Shown one piece after another: positions 1-5,941 of a DNA stretch of 7,581 bases. This DNA comes from Oscillospiraceae bacterium UBA3851. GTDB lineage: Bacteria; Bacillota; Clostridia; Oscillospirales; Oscillospiraceae. How positions within the stretch are numbered: the stretch's first letter is position 1; every line of letters starts with the position of its first letter. Both the position numbers and the translations under genes were made by a program. Where the stretch lies: NCBI GenBank assembly GCA_002392625.1, contig DGHJ01000093.1, positions 10,059-17,639 on the forward strand, given 5' to 3'. Under the pieces are notes generated by a model. It worked only from the letters and a program-made list of their open reading frames with translations, had not been told where the DNA came from and did not search any database.

Positions 1-2203
1 CGCCGAGGCGCATCTTTTCGCACTTCAGCAGGCCGTCCTCCTGCTTCACCGGAGCGGCCAGCTCGGCGAAGGCCACGCCGTCGGCTATGGCCAGCGCCAG
101 CTCATGCTCGTCGGCGGGCATCTCTCGCTTGGTGCGGCGGTAGACGATGGTCACGTGGTCGGCGCCGCTGCGCTTGGCAAGCCGCGCCGCGTCCATGGCA
201 GTGTTGCCGGCGCCCACCACGGCAACGTTGCCGCCCACGCTGATGAATCCGGCCTTCACGCCCTTCATCCATTGGATGGCCCCGGCCACGTCGCCGGGAA
301 TGCCCAGACTGCCGGCCTTCCACGCGCCTACGGCGAAGAGGATGTGGGTGTAGCCCTGTGCCTTCAGCTCCTCCACCGAGGGAGCGGGAGCGCCGCAGCG
401 CACCTCCACGCCGTAGCGCAGCATCAGGTCGATGTCCTTCTGAATGGTCTCATCGGCGATGCGGAAGGCGGGGATCACGTGGCGGGGCACGCCGCCCAGT
501 GCGTTCTCCCGCTCGAAGATGGTGGTGTCGATACCGGCCCGGCCCAGGAAGTAGGCGGCGGAGATGCCGGTGGGGCCGCCGCCGATGACGGCTACCTTCT
601 TGCCGGGAATCTTCTCCGGGGCGTGGATGGAGGCCATCAGGGCCTCGTAGCCGTTTTTGGCGGCCAGCAGCTTGGTATCCCGGATCTGCACCGACTCGTC
701 GTAGAAATTGCGGCTGCACCTGTTCTGGCAGCGGTGGGCGCAGATGGTGCCGGTGATGAAGGGCAGAGGGTTCTTTTCGGTGATGAGCTTCAGCGCCGGT
801 CCGAACAGCCCCTTGCGGCACAGCTCCATGTATTCCGGGATGTCCTGCTCAATGGGGCAGCCGCCCTGGCAGGGGGCGATGAAGCAGTCAGTCCAGGGCA
901 CGCCGTCGGCGCGCTTGCGGCTGGGCAGCGGCTTGATGGGCTTCACGTGGCGCCGGTCGGTGTGACTGGCGGCGGACAGGGCGCAGATGGCCTCGGTGTC
1001 GGTGCCGGTGAAGGGACGGTAGGGGAGTGCCTCCACCTTCTCCACCATCTGGCGCAGGCGGTTGTAACCGCCGGGCTTCAAAATGGTGGTGGCCACTGTG
1101 ATGGGCCAGATGCCCGCCTTGAACAGCTTGTCGCAGTTGAAATACTCGGCGCCGCCGGCAAAGGAGATGCGCATTTTGCCTTGGAACTGGCGGGAGATCC
1201 GGTGGCACATCTCGATGGTCAGGGGGAAGAGAGCCCGGCCGGACATATACATCTCGTCGTTGGGCAGCTCCCCCCGTGTGGTGTCCACCGGGAAGGTGTT
1301 GGAGAGCTTCAGACCGAACTCCAGGCCGTTCTGCGCTGCCAGCTTCTGGAGCCGCTCGAACATGGGCACGGCGTCGGCCCACTGGAGATCCTCCCGGAAG
1401 TGGTGCTCGTCGAAGACCACGTAGCCGTAGCCCATGTCGTCCAGGGTGCGGCGGGCAGTCTCGTAGCCCAGAATGGTGGGATTGCACTTGACGAAGGTGT
1501 GGAGATGCTTCTCAGTGATGAGATAGGAGGCGATACGCTCGATCTCGTCCGGCGGGCAGCCGTGGAGGGTGGACACGGTGACGCTGCGGCTGACGTGGGG
1601 GGAGATGGCGTCGATGTAGTCGCCGTAGGCGGGGAACAGGTCGTGGAGGACGGCCAGGCACTCGGACCAGACGGGGGTGGCGGAGGCGTCCTTCATGCCC
1701 TCAATGTAGGCGTCGATCTTCTCGCCCCGGATGCCCGCCAGGTCGTAGCCCACGGACATATTGAACACAAAGCCGTCGGGATCGCCGAAGCCGTAGACCC
1801 TGCTGAGGATCTTCAGAGCGCACCAGGCCTTGATGTACTCGTTCATGGCCTGGGGCACGGTGAGCTCCGTGGACCACTCCTGGTTGTAGCCCTCGTCGTC
1901 AGCCAGGATGCAGGGGCGGGGCACGCAGGCGGCCAGGTCGGCGCCGTCCATCTTCTGCACGGTTTTCAGCTCGAAGAACCGGGCGCCGGCAAAATAGGCG
2001 GCGATGATGTTCTGGGCCAGCTGGCTGTTGGGACCGGCGGCGGGACCGAAAGGCGTCTCGATCCGCTCGCCGAAGATGGGCAGGAATTTGCCGCTTGCCC
2101 GGTACTCCTTGTGTACGCCGAACATCCGCCCGGAGTCGGCATACTCGGTCACCACCCAGTTTATCAGAGAACGGAAGGGAATGGGTGTCATTCTTTCGGA
2201 CAT
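1..2203 (-). CDS. ygfK: YgfK-like Fe-S/flavin oxidoreductase (putative selenate reductase subunit), 3' end cut by window edge
   Basis: One uninterrupted frame of 734 codons from ATG at 2203 (AAAGGAG, 8-nt spacer) to the left edge; E. coli YgfK is about 1,030 residues, so roughly 300 C-terminal residues are missing. Seen: an N-terminal dihydroorotate-dehydrogenase-like TIM-barrel region (GPAAGPNSQ near 53-61, ELKTVQ 78-83, LHGCPPDE 213-220, VKCNPT 238-243, FAGGAEYFN near 348-356 followed by ITVATT); a cysteine-rich [4Fe-4S] region (C440, C445, C449, later C488, C492, C496); an FAD-binding GGGPTG at 541-546; and a second dinucleotide fold, GAGNTA 664-669, followed by VYRRTKREMPA 687-697. The last three blocks resemble the GltD/DPYD family. 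Known: the family co-occurs with ssnA, xanthine dehydrogenase-type Mo hydroxylases and selenium genes, and is linked genetically to anaerobic uric-acid degradation in E. coli. Inferred: it transfers electrons between NAD(P)H, flavin and Fe-S centres in purine catabolism. Its exact reaction is unproven and 'selenate reductase' is a historical label. No in-frame UGA is present. Probably cotranscribed with ssnA. Confidence 0.93.
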   Translation of the reverse strand, partial: MSERMTPIPFRSLINWVVTEYADSGRMFGVHKEYRASGKFLPIFGERIETPFGPAAGPNSQLAQNIIAAYFAGARFFELKTVQKMDGADLAACVPRPCILADDEGYNQEWSTELTVPQAMNEYIKAWCALKILSRVYGFGDPDGFVFNMSVGYDLAGIRGEKIDAYIEGMKDASATPVWSECLAVLHDLFPAYGDYIDAISPHVSRSVTVSTLHGCPPDEIERIASYLITEKHLHTFVKCNPTILGYETARRTLDDMGYGYVVFDEHHFREDLQWADAVPMFERLQKLAAQNGLEFGLKLSNTFPVDTTRGELPNDEMYMSGRALFPLTIEMCHRISRQFQGKMRISFAGGAEYFNCDKLFKAGIWPITVATTILKPGGYNRLRQMVEKVEALPYRPFTGTDTEAICALSAASHTDRRHVKPIKPLPSRKRADGVPWTDCFIAPCQGGCPIEQDIPEYMELCRKGLFGPALKLITEKNPLPFITGTICAHRCQNRCSRNFYDESVQIRDTKLLAAKNGYEALMASIHAPEKIPGKKVAVIGGGPTGISAAYFLGRAGIDTTIFERENALGGVPRHVIPAFRIADETIQKDIDLMLRYGVEVRCGAPAPSVEELKAQGYTHILFAVGAWKAGSLGIPGDVAGAIQWMKGVKAGFISVGGNVAVVGAGNTAMDAARLAKRSGADHVTIVYRRTKREMPADEHELALAIADGVAFAELAAPVKQEDGLLKCEKMRLG

Positions 2204-2249
2204 GGATAGCACTCCTTTCATGGAATGAATGAATAAAAGCATCGCAGAT

Positions 2250-2271
2250 TTCGCGCCGCGCACGGCGCGAA
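2250..2271. repeat. Perfect GC-rich inverted repeat upstream of ygfK
   Basis: The arms TTCGCGCCG (2250-2258) and CGGCGCGAA (2263-2271) are perfectly complementary around a 4-nt loop. The repeat lies about 47 nt before the ygfK start codon on the transcribed strand. No T-run follows it on the minus strand, so it is not an obvious terminator. It could be an mRNA-stabilising or processing hairpin, or a protein-binding palindrome. AGATTTC flanks it on both sides as a short direct repeat. Confidence 0.6.
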
Positions 2272-2282
2272 GATTTCAAATC

Positions 2283-2315
2283 GTTTTTTGCCGCGGCGTG
2301 TACGTGGCAAAAAAC
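2283..2315. repeat. Inverted repeat with T6/A6 arms in the ssnA-ygfK spacer
   Basis: GTTTTTTGCC (2283-2292) pairs perfectly with GGCAAAAAAC (2306-2315), and the stem continues through a G.T and a C-G pair around a 9-nt loop. The arms begin and end in A/T runs, as in bidirectional intrinsic terminators where the stem base supplies the U-tract. In this position it could partly terminate transcription between ssnA and ygfK, reducing ygfK expression. Confidence 0.5.
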
Positions 2316-2384
2316 ACCTATCAGGCCACGCAGTGTGCGAGCGTCTCACGCAAGCGAGTGCGCGGAGTGGACTGCAAGCCCTCT

Positions 2385-2410
2385 CATCAAAAATCCTCAG
2401 ATTTTTGATG
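2385..2410 (-). terminator. Hairpin just after ssnA, possible weak terminator or 3'-end stabiliser
   Basis: The stem CATCAAAAATC / GATTTTTGATG is perfect over 11 bp with a 4-nt loop and starts 7 nt beyond the ssnA TGA stop (2418-2420). The stem is A/T-rich and no U-tract follows on the minus strand (GAGAGGG), so full termination is doubtful. An mRNA 3'-end or intercistronic stabilising structure is equally likely. Confidence 0.35.
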
Positions 2411-2417
2411 AATGATT

Positions 2418-3761
2418 TCAATAAACCCTGTGGTTCAATTCGCCCCACAGCTTTTTCGCGGCTTCCAGAATGTGGGCGTTCTCCGCCTCCTCGTCAATGC
2501 CGATCAGCTCCCGGTCGCGCATCAGCACCCGGCCGTTTGCGATGGTAGTGCGGCAGAGCTTGCCGGTCATGCCGAAGAGGATGTGGCCGTCGATGTTCTC
2601 ATCGGAGAACGGGGTGTATGGCTTGTAGTCCATGACGATGATGTCCGCTGCTGCGTCGCTCTTCAGCACGCCCAGCTCCACCGGAAAGTACTTCCCGGCG
2701 ATTTTGGCGTTATTGCGGAACAGCATGCCGGTGACCTCACCCCAGGCAACGTTGGGCAGGCACGCGTTGAGCCGCTGGACGCACAGCGCCGCCTTCAGCG
2801 ATTCGATCATGTCGTTGGTCCAGGCGTCGGTGCCCAGGCCCAGCAATATGCCCGCACGGCTCAGGGGCAGCACCGGGCACACGCCCACGGCGTTGGACAT
2901 GTTGGACTCCGGGTTGTTCACCACCATGGTCCCGGTGTCGCGGATCAGCTCGATCTCCGCGGGGTTCACGTGGATGCAGTGGCCCAGCAGCGTCTTCTCG
3001 CCCAGGATGCCGTGGTCGTGGAGCCGCTGCACCGGGCGGCGGCCGTAGTTTTGCAGGCTGTCATACACGTCGTTCATGCCCTCGGACACGTGGATGTGAT
3101 AGCCGGTGCGGCCGTTGTTGGCCTCTACCATCCGGTCAAAGGTTTTGTCCGACAGGGTAAAGAGGGCGTGTCCGCCGAACATGGCAGCCAGCATGGGATC
3201 CTTCTCCTTCTCGCAGTGGCTGATCCAGTCGGCGTTCTCCTGAATGGCCTGGAGGCATTTCTCCTCGCCGTCCCGGTCGCTGACCTCATAACACAGGCAG
3301 GAGCGGATGCCGAACTTCTTGGCGCTTTCGCCGATCTGGAACAGGGAGCCAGGGATCTCGGCATAGGCGGCGTGGTGGTCAAAGATGGTGGTGACGCCCT
3401 GCTTGATGCAGTCGATGTAGAGAGCGTCGGCGCTGGCCCGGCTGCCCTCCAGCGTCAGCTTCCGGTCCATGGCCCACCAGGTGCCGTCCAGCACCTCGTA
3501 GAAGTTGGTGGGATTGTTGCCCACGATGGCGAGGCCCCTGGCCAGGGCAGAGTAGATGTGGGTGTGGGCGTTGATGAAGGCGGGCATGATGACGCCGCCG
3601 TGGGCGTCGATGATCTCCGCATCCGGGTATTTGGCCCGGAGGAAAGATTCCTCGCCCACCTCGGTGATGGTGGGTCCGTCATAGGCCACGGCGCCGTGCT
3701 CATAGTAGCCCCTGCCGCCCTCGTCACGGGTGATAAGGCGTCCGTTGGTGACAAGATACAT
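2418..3761 (-). CDS. ssnA: SsnA-family amidohydrolase (putative aminohydrolase of selenium/purine clusters)
   Basis: The product is 447 residues, close to the usual length of about 440. The start is ATG 3761, preceded by AAAAAGGAGGA with a 6-nt spacer; the longer in-frame reading to 3863 would translate the structured leader and is not used. The fold is the metal-dependent amidohydrolase superfamily, guanine-deaminase/chlorohydrolase side. Metal and catalytic residues visible are H66-x-H68 (INAHTH), H224 and E227 (HIHVSE), H261/H264 (GHCIHV) and D312 (GTDAW). The N-terminal beta segment and C-terminal region (ADIIVMDYKPYTPF, 372-385) match the usual composite domain. Known: SsnA occurs beside ygfK and Mo hydroxylases and is required genetically in anaerobic urate-degradation clusters; its substrate is not firmly established. 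Inferred: it hydrolyses or deaminates a purine-derived intermediate in the cytoplasm. ygfK follows after 214 bp. Its own promoter and leader lie upstream. Guanine deaminase is the main alternative, but the ygfK partner favours SsnA. Confidence 0.92.
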   Translation of the reverse strand: MYLVTNGRLITRDEGGRGYYEHGAVAYDGPTITEVGEESFLRAKYPDAEIIDAHGGVIMPAFINAHTHIYSALARGLAIVGNNPTNFYEVLDGTWWAMDRKLTLEGSRASADALYIDCIKQGVTTIFDHHAAYAEIPGSLFQIGESAKKFGIRSCLCYEVSDRDGEEKCLQAIQENADWISHCEKEKDPMLAAMFGGHALFTLSDKTFDRMVEANNGRTGYHIHVSEGMNDVYDSLQNYGRRPVQRLHDHGILGEKTLLGHCIHVNPAEIELIRDTGTMVVNNPESNMSNAVGVCPVLPLSRAGILLGLGTDAWTNDMIESLKAALCVQRLNACLPNVAWGEVTGMLFRNNAKIAGKYFPVELGVLKSDAAADIIVMDYKPYTPFSDENIDGHILFGMTGKLCRTTIANGRVLMRDRELIGIDEEAENAHILEAAKKLWGELNHRVY

Positions 3762-3892
3762 AGCAAATCCTCCTTTTTCCCTAACAAAAAGTGTTTCAAA
3801 CCCAATGGGTCTGAAACACTCCAGCTTACGCCGAGTGATAGTTGCAGCCCGTGCGCGAAGCACTTCCTTACAGCTACCAATCTTGAATTGTT
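3762..3892 (-). promoter_or_regulatory. Structured ssnA 5' leader, candidate attenuator or riboswitch of unrecognised class
   Basis: From the predicted start point near 3892 to the ssnA AUG, the leader can fold into several elements. (1) A closing helix UGGUAG (3879-3874) with CUAUCA (3841-3836) encloses a small GUGC/GCAC hairpin (3863-3851). (2) CACUC-GGC (3837-3830), a GUAA tetraloop (3829-3826), then GCU-(bulged G)-GAGUG (3825-3817). (3) A terminator-like hairpin at 3820-3790. Elements 2 and 3 share AGUG (3820-3817), so they cannot both form completely. This arrangement is typical of ligand- or protein-controlled transcription attenuation. No purine-riboswitch core, T-box or other class I know could be recognised. 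No binding ligand can be deduced from sequence alone. Confidence 0.5.
3786..3820 (-). terminator. Intrinsic-terminator-like hairpin in the ssnA leader
   Basis: On the minus strand AGUGUUUCA (3820-3812) pairs with UGAAACACU (3798-3790). Continuing inward, G3811-U3799 is a wobble, A3810-U3800 pairs, and CCC/GGG close an AUU loop, giving about 14 pairs. U3790-U3786 forms a five-U run, followed by GUU. As DNA, the palindrome has one mismatch (A.C in plus-strand RNA); only minus-strand RNA makes it a G.U pair, which favours an RNA role in the ssnA direction. It ends about 8 nt before the AAAAAGGAGGA ribosome site, so terminating there would silence ssnA-ygfK. A DNA operator function remains possible. 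Confidence 0.65.
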
Positions 3893-3898
3893 GTCTAT

Positions 3899-3927
3899 AT
3901 TATACACGCTTTAGCAGTGGAAAGCAA
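3899..3927 (-). promoter_or_regulatory. Sigma-A promoter of ssnA
   Basis: On the minus strand, -35 TTGCTT (3927-3922) and a perfect -10 TATAAT (3904-3899) are separated by exactly 17 bp. The predicted start is near 3892. The promoter begins 18 bp after the stop codon of the preceding lipoprotein gene and gives ssnA-ygfK its own transcription start, separate from the tsaE-tsaB-upp unit. Confidence 0.8.
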
Positions 3928-3945
3928 TAGAAAAATCAAAAAAGA

Positions 3946-4473
3946 TCATTCCTCCGGCGAGCCGCAGATGGCCACCGGCTGACCGCCCGCGGTGTACAGT
4001 GCGCCGTCAACGGAGCGGAAGTGGGGATTGTTCTCGTCACAGATCACATAGAACACGGGACGGACGTATTCGCCGTCCAGCAGGTAGACTTCACCGCCGG
4101 CGGCACTGTTGATCTCCTCCACATAGCGGCCCAGACGCAGGGTGAAGACCAGGTCGCGGACAGGGGCCCCTTCAGGCACGTCGACCGAACCCACCGGCAT
4201 CACCAGCTGGAACGGGCAGGGGAGGCCCCTGCCGAGATAGCCGCCCAGCGCCGTAACGCGATAACCCGCCACCGTGTCGGGGATCACGATCTCCATGTGG
4301 TCCGCGTCACCGTCCCACGTGAAGGCGCCGTCGGCAAAGCAGACCTTTTCTCTTGACGAGGTATAATAGATGACGCCGTCCTGCTCCACATATCGGTCTG
4401 TGGAATAATCCATGGAACATCCGACGAGAATCACGCAGAGCAGCAAGGCAAACAGAGTGGCCGGCCGTCTCAT
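3946..4473 (-). CDS. Small lipoprotein with BspA-like leucine-rich-repeat features, function unknown
   Basis: The product is 175 residues. Start ATG 4473 is chosen over an upstream in-frame start at 4548 because AAAGGAG precedes it by 8-9 nt and the signal peptide begins immediately: MRRP, a hydrophobic stretch at 5-18, then lipobox LVGC with Cys19 as the lipidation site. The mature protein should be anchored outside the membrane. Two stretches resemble BspA/LRR_5-type repeats: IVIPDTVAGYRVTALGGYLG (62-81) and NPHFRSVDGALY (149-160), the latter like the 'N-x-x-F-x-S-x-D-G-x-L-Y' repeat phrase. Unlike usual BspA proteins, which have many repeats, only degenerate single copies are present. It lies 76 bp after upp, across a terminator-like hairpin, and ends 18 bp before the ssnA promoter. 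No enzymatic motif was seen. A surface-binding or structural role is only a guess. Confidence 0.8.
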   Translation of the reverse strand: MRRPATLFALLLCVILVGCSMDYSTDRYVEQDGVIYYTSSREKVCFADGAFTWDGDADHMEIVIPDTVAGYRVTALGGYLGRGLPCPFQLVMPVGSVDVPEGAPVRDLVFTLRLGRYVEEINSAAGGEVYLLDGEYVRPVFYVICDENNPHFRSVDGALYTAGGQPVAICGSPEE

Positions 4474-4508
4474 CTTACTGTCTCCTTTCTTTTCGTCCAG
4501 ATACAACG

Positions 4509-4540
4509 CCGCCCCGGCAGCATGGGTGCAGCCGGGGCGG
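4509..4540 (-). terminator. GC-rich hairpin after upp, probable terminator
   Basis: CCGCCCCGGC (4509-4518) pairs perfectly over 10 bp with GCCGGGGCGG (4531-4540); after an A.A mismatch three further pairs close a 4-nt loop. It starts 9 nt after the upp TAA stop. The downstream minus-strand sequence is CGTTGTATC, a poor U-tract, so termination may be partial and allow read-through into the lipoprotein gene. Confidence 0.55.
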
Positions 4541-4549
4541 AGAGCCAAT

Positions 4550-5185
4550 TTACTTGGTGCCGAAGATACGGTCGCCGGCGTCGCCCAGGCCGGGCACGAT
4601 GTAACCGTTCTCGTTGAGGTGATCGTCCAGCGCGCCGGCGTAGATATCCACGTCGGGGTGGCGGGAGGTGATGCACTCGATGCCCTCAGGGGCGGCTACC
4701 AGGACCATGAGCTTGATATTTTTCACGCCCCGCTTCTTCATCTCTTCAATGGCCATGTCGGCGCTGCCGCCGGTAGCCAGCATGGGATCGACGATAATGA
4801 CATCACGATCGGCGATGTCCTTGGGCATTTTGCAGAAGTACAGGTGGGGCTCCAGCGTCTCCTCATCGCGAAACATGCCGATGTGGCCCACACGGGCGGA
4901 GGGCACCATGCGCAGCACGCCGTCCACCAGGCCGAGGCCTGCGCGGAGGATGGGCACCACGGCAAACTTCTTGCCGGCCAGCGTGGGCATATCCGCCTTG
5001 CACAGGGGGGTCTCGATGGTCTTGGTGGTCAGGGGCAGGTCACGGGTGGCCTCGTAGGTGATGAGCATGCCGATCTCGGAGACCAGCTCCCGGAAGTCCT
5101 TGACGCTGGTGTTCTTGTCCCGCATGATGGTCAGCTTGTGAGCCACCAGGGGATGATCCATGATGTGAACTTTTTCGCTATACAT
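4550..5185 (-). CDS. upp: Uracil phosphoribosyltransferase
   Basis: This cytoplasmic pyrimidine-salvage enzyme converts uracil and PRPP to UMP and diphosphate. The 211 residues match the family's usual length (about 208-210). Visible are the opening VHIMDHPLVAHKLTIMRD (6-23), the PILRAGLG segment (78-85), the PRPP-binding loop IIVDPMLATGGSA (130-142) and the C-terminal uracil-site segment GYIVPGLGDAGDRIFG (194-209), so all key parts are intact. Start ATG 5185 has GGAGG 9 nt upstream; an ATG overlapping that spacer is out of frame. It follows tsaB by a 42-bp AT-rich gap with no convincing promoter, so cotranscription with tsaE-tsaB is likely, and it is followed by a GC-rich terminator-like hairpin. 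The link with t6A genes is probably positional rather than functional. Confidence 0.97.
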   Translation of the reverse strand: MYSEKVHIMDHPLVAHKLTIMRDKNTSVKDFRELVSEIGMLITYEATRDLPLTTKTIETPLCKADMPTLAGKKFAVVPILRAGLGLVDGVLRMVPSARVGHIGMFRDEETLEPHLYFCKMPKDIADRDVIIVDPMLATGGSADMAIEEMKKRGVKNIKLMVLVAAPEGIECITSRHPDVDIYAGALDDHLNENGYIVPGLGDAGDRIFGTK

Positions 5186-5227
5186 CTTGCCATTCCTCCG
5201 TATATATAATTTAAAATTTTTGGATGC

Positions 5228-5941
5228 TCAGTTAACGGTAATCGCCAGACCCTTTGCCAGGCGCTCCCGCTCCGCCTGGGATAGACGCAGGTAGTTGGGG
5301 GTCAGATCGCGGGCCGAAACCGTCCCTCCCCGCGCAGCCATCCGCTCCGCGGTCAGCGCCACGCCCACAGCGTTTTGCATCCGCAGGGGTTCCGGAGCCA
5401 GGGAGCAGAGGATGCCGTTCTCCAAGAAATAAGTATAGCACAGCTGTGCGCCGTCTCCAACTATTATTTTCATTTTTTCGTCATGATTCAGCTCGCCGAG
5501 AAGCTCTGCCAGGCCGATGGCCCGATCCGGGGTGCGGCGGAGCAGCTCGCCGCTGCGGGCGTCGAACACAGCGTTGTAGATCTGATGGCGCCGGGCGTCC
5601 ATGGCGCAGACGATGGTGGCGTCCGTGTGGCGCAGGTTCTCCGCCATGGACTCCAAGGTGGACACACCGCAGCAGGGCTTTTCCAGAGCCCATGCCAGGC
5701 CCTTGGCGGCGGACACGCCGATGCGCAGCCCGGTGAAGGAGCCGGGTCCGGCAGCCACGGCGACAAGATCCATCTCCGCCGGGGTGAGGCCGCTTTGCTT
5801 CAGCATGCCGTCCACCATGGGCATCAGCGTGACGCTGTGGGTCAGGCCGGTGTTCTGATAGGCGCTTGCCAGCACCGTGCCGTTTTCCGTCACGGCAGCG
5901 GATACGCTCTTGGCCGAGGTCTCCAGTGCCAGGATCTTCAT
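5228..5941 (-). CDS. tsaB: tRNA threonylcarbamoyladenosine biosynthesis protein TsaB
   Basis: TsaB is the inactive ASKHA-fold paralogue of TsaD; it dimerises with TsaD and works with TsaE to attach threonylcarbamoyl to A37 of ANN-decoding tRNAs. The 237 residues are typical. Visible are the N-terminal MKILALETSAKSVSAAV strand (1-17), H35 in GLTHS, the family signature GPGSFTGLRIGVSAAKGLAW (65-84) and the MDARRHQIYNAVF segment (114-126). The C-terminus contains PNYLRLSQAERERLAKG. Its ATG overlaps the tsaE stop in an ATGA junction (5938-5941), indicating translational coupling. In many Firmicutes rimI and tsaD follow; here upp follows instead, so the rest of the t6A machinery must be encoded elsewhere. 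Confidence 0.96.
   Translation of the reverse strand: MKILALETSAKSVSAAVTENGTVLASAYQNTGLTHSVTLMPMVDGMLKQSGLTPAEMDLVAVAAGPGSFTGLRIGVSAAKGLAWALEKPCCGVSTLESMAENLRHTDATIVCAMDARRHQIYNAVFDARSGELLRRTPDRAIGLAELLGELNHDEKMKIIVGDGAQLCYTYFLENGILCSLAPEPLRMQNAVGVALTAERMAARGGTVSARDLTPNYLRLSQAERERLAKGLAITVN

Larger units (their letters stand above)
2204..2417. other. Hairpin-rich ssnA-ygfK intergenic spacer, candidate dispersed repeat element
   Basis: This 214-bp gap between two genes of the same strand is long for a bacterial operon and carries three strong inverted repeats: 2250-2271 (9-bp GC stem, 4-nt loop), 2283-2315 (10-bp perfect stem GTTTTTTGCC/GGCAAAAAAC, extended by a wobble and a C-G pair) and 2385-2410 (11-bp stem, 4-nt loop). 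A fourth weaker hairpin lies around 2345-2360. A tetranucleotide GAAT occurs three times in tandem at 2223-2234, next to the ygfK ribosome site. I see no convincing promoter for ygfK here. Short ORFs crossing it do not look like proteins. Such structured spacers are often multicopy elements or RNA-processing sites; copy number cannot be judged from this window. Confidence 0.4.

Noticed and set aside
1..2203. Glutamate synthase small subunit (GltD) or PreT/PreA dihydropyrimidine dehydrogenase
   Set aside because: The Fe-S/FAD/NAD part is similar, but about 430 residues of barrel-like sequence precede it and ssnA is the neighbour, which fits YgfK.
104..2209. 701-codon plus-strand ORF opposite ygfK
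   Set aside because: It is in codon register with ygfK, has low-complexity G/A/V/H/L-rich content without motifs, and lacks a ribosome site. In GC-biased genes that avoid TTA, CTA and TCA codons the antisense frame stays open by chance.
2218..2448. 76-codon minus-strand ORF in the ssnA-ygfK spacer
   Set aside because: It overlaps the end of ssnA, its composition is R/C-rich with no motif, and the region is better explained by inverted repeats.
3762..3863. Upstream 34-codon extension of ssnA to ATG 3863
   Set aside because: It would translate through the terminator-like hairpin, lacks a good ribosome site, and gives a protein longer than the family; ATG 3761 has a near-ideal site.
3762..3892. 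Guanine/xanthine-type purine riboswitch in the ssnA leader
   Set aside because: Tempting because of the purine context, but the three-way-junction core of that class (conserved loop and junction bases such as the CUAC and GACUA segments) is absent.
2412..3914. 500-codon plus-strand ORF opposite ssnA
   Set aside because: Antisense shadow of ssnA with no family motifs; the complete catalytic residue set is on the minus strand.
4412..5209. 265-codon plus-strand ORF opposite upp
   Set aside because: Antisense shadow spanning upp and the lipoprotein 5' end; upp is unmistakable on the other strand.
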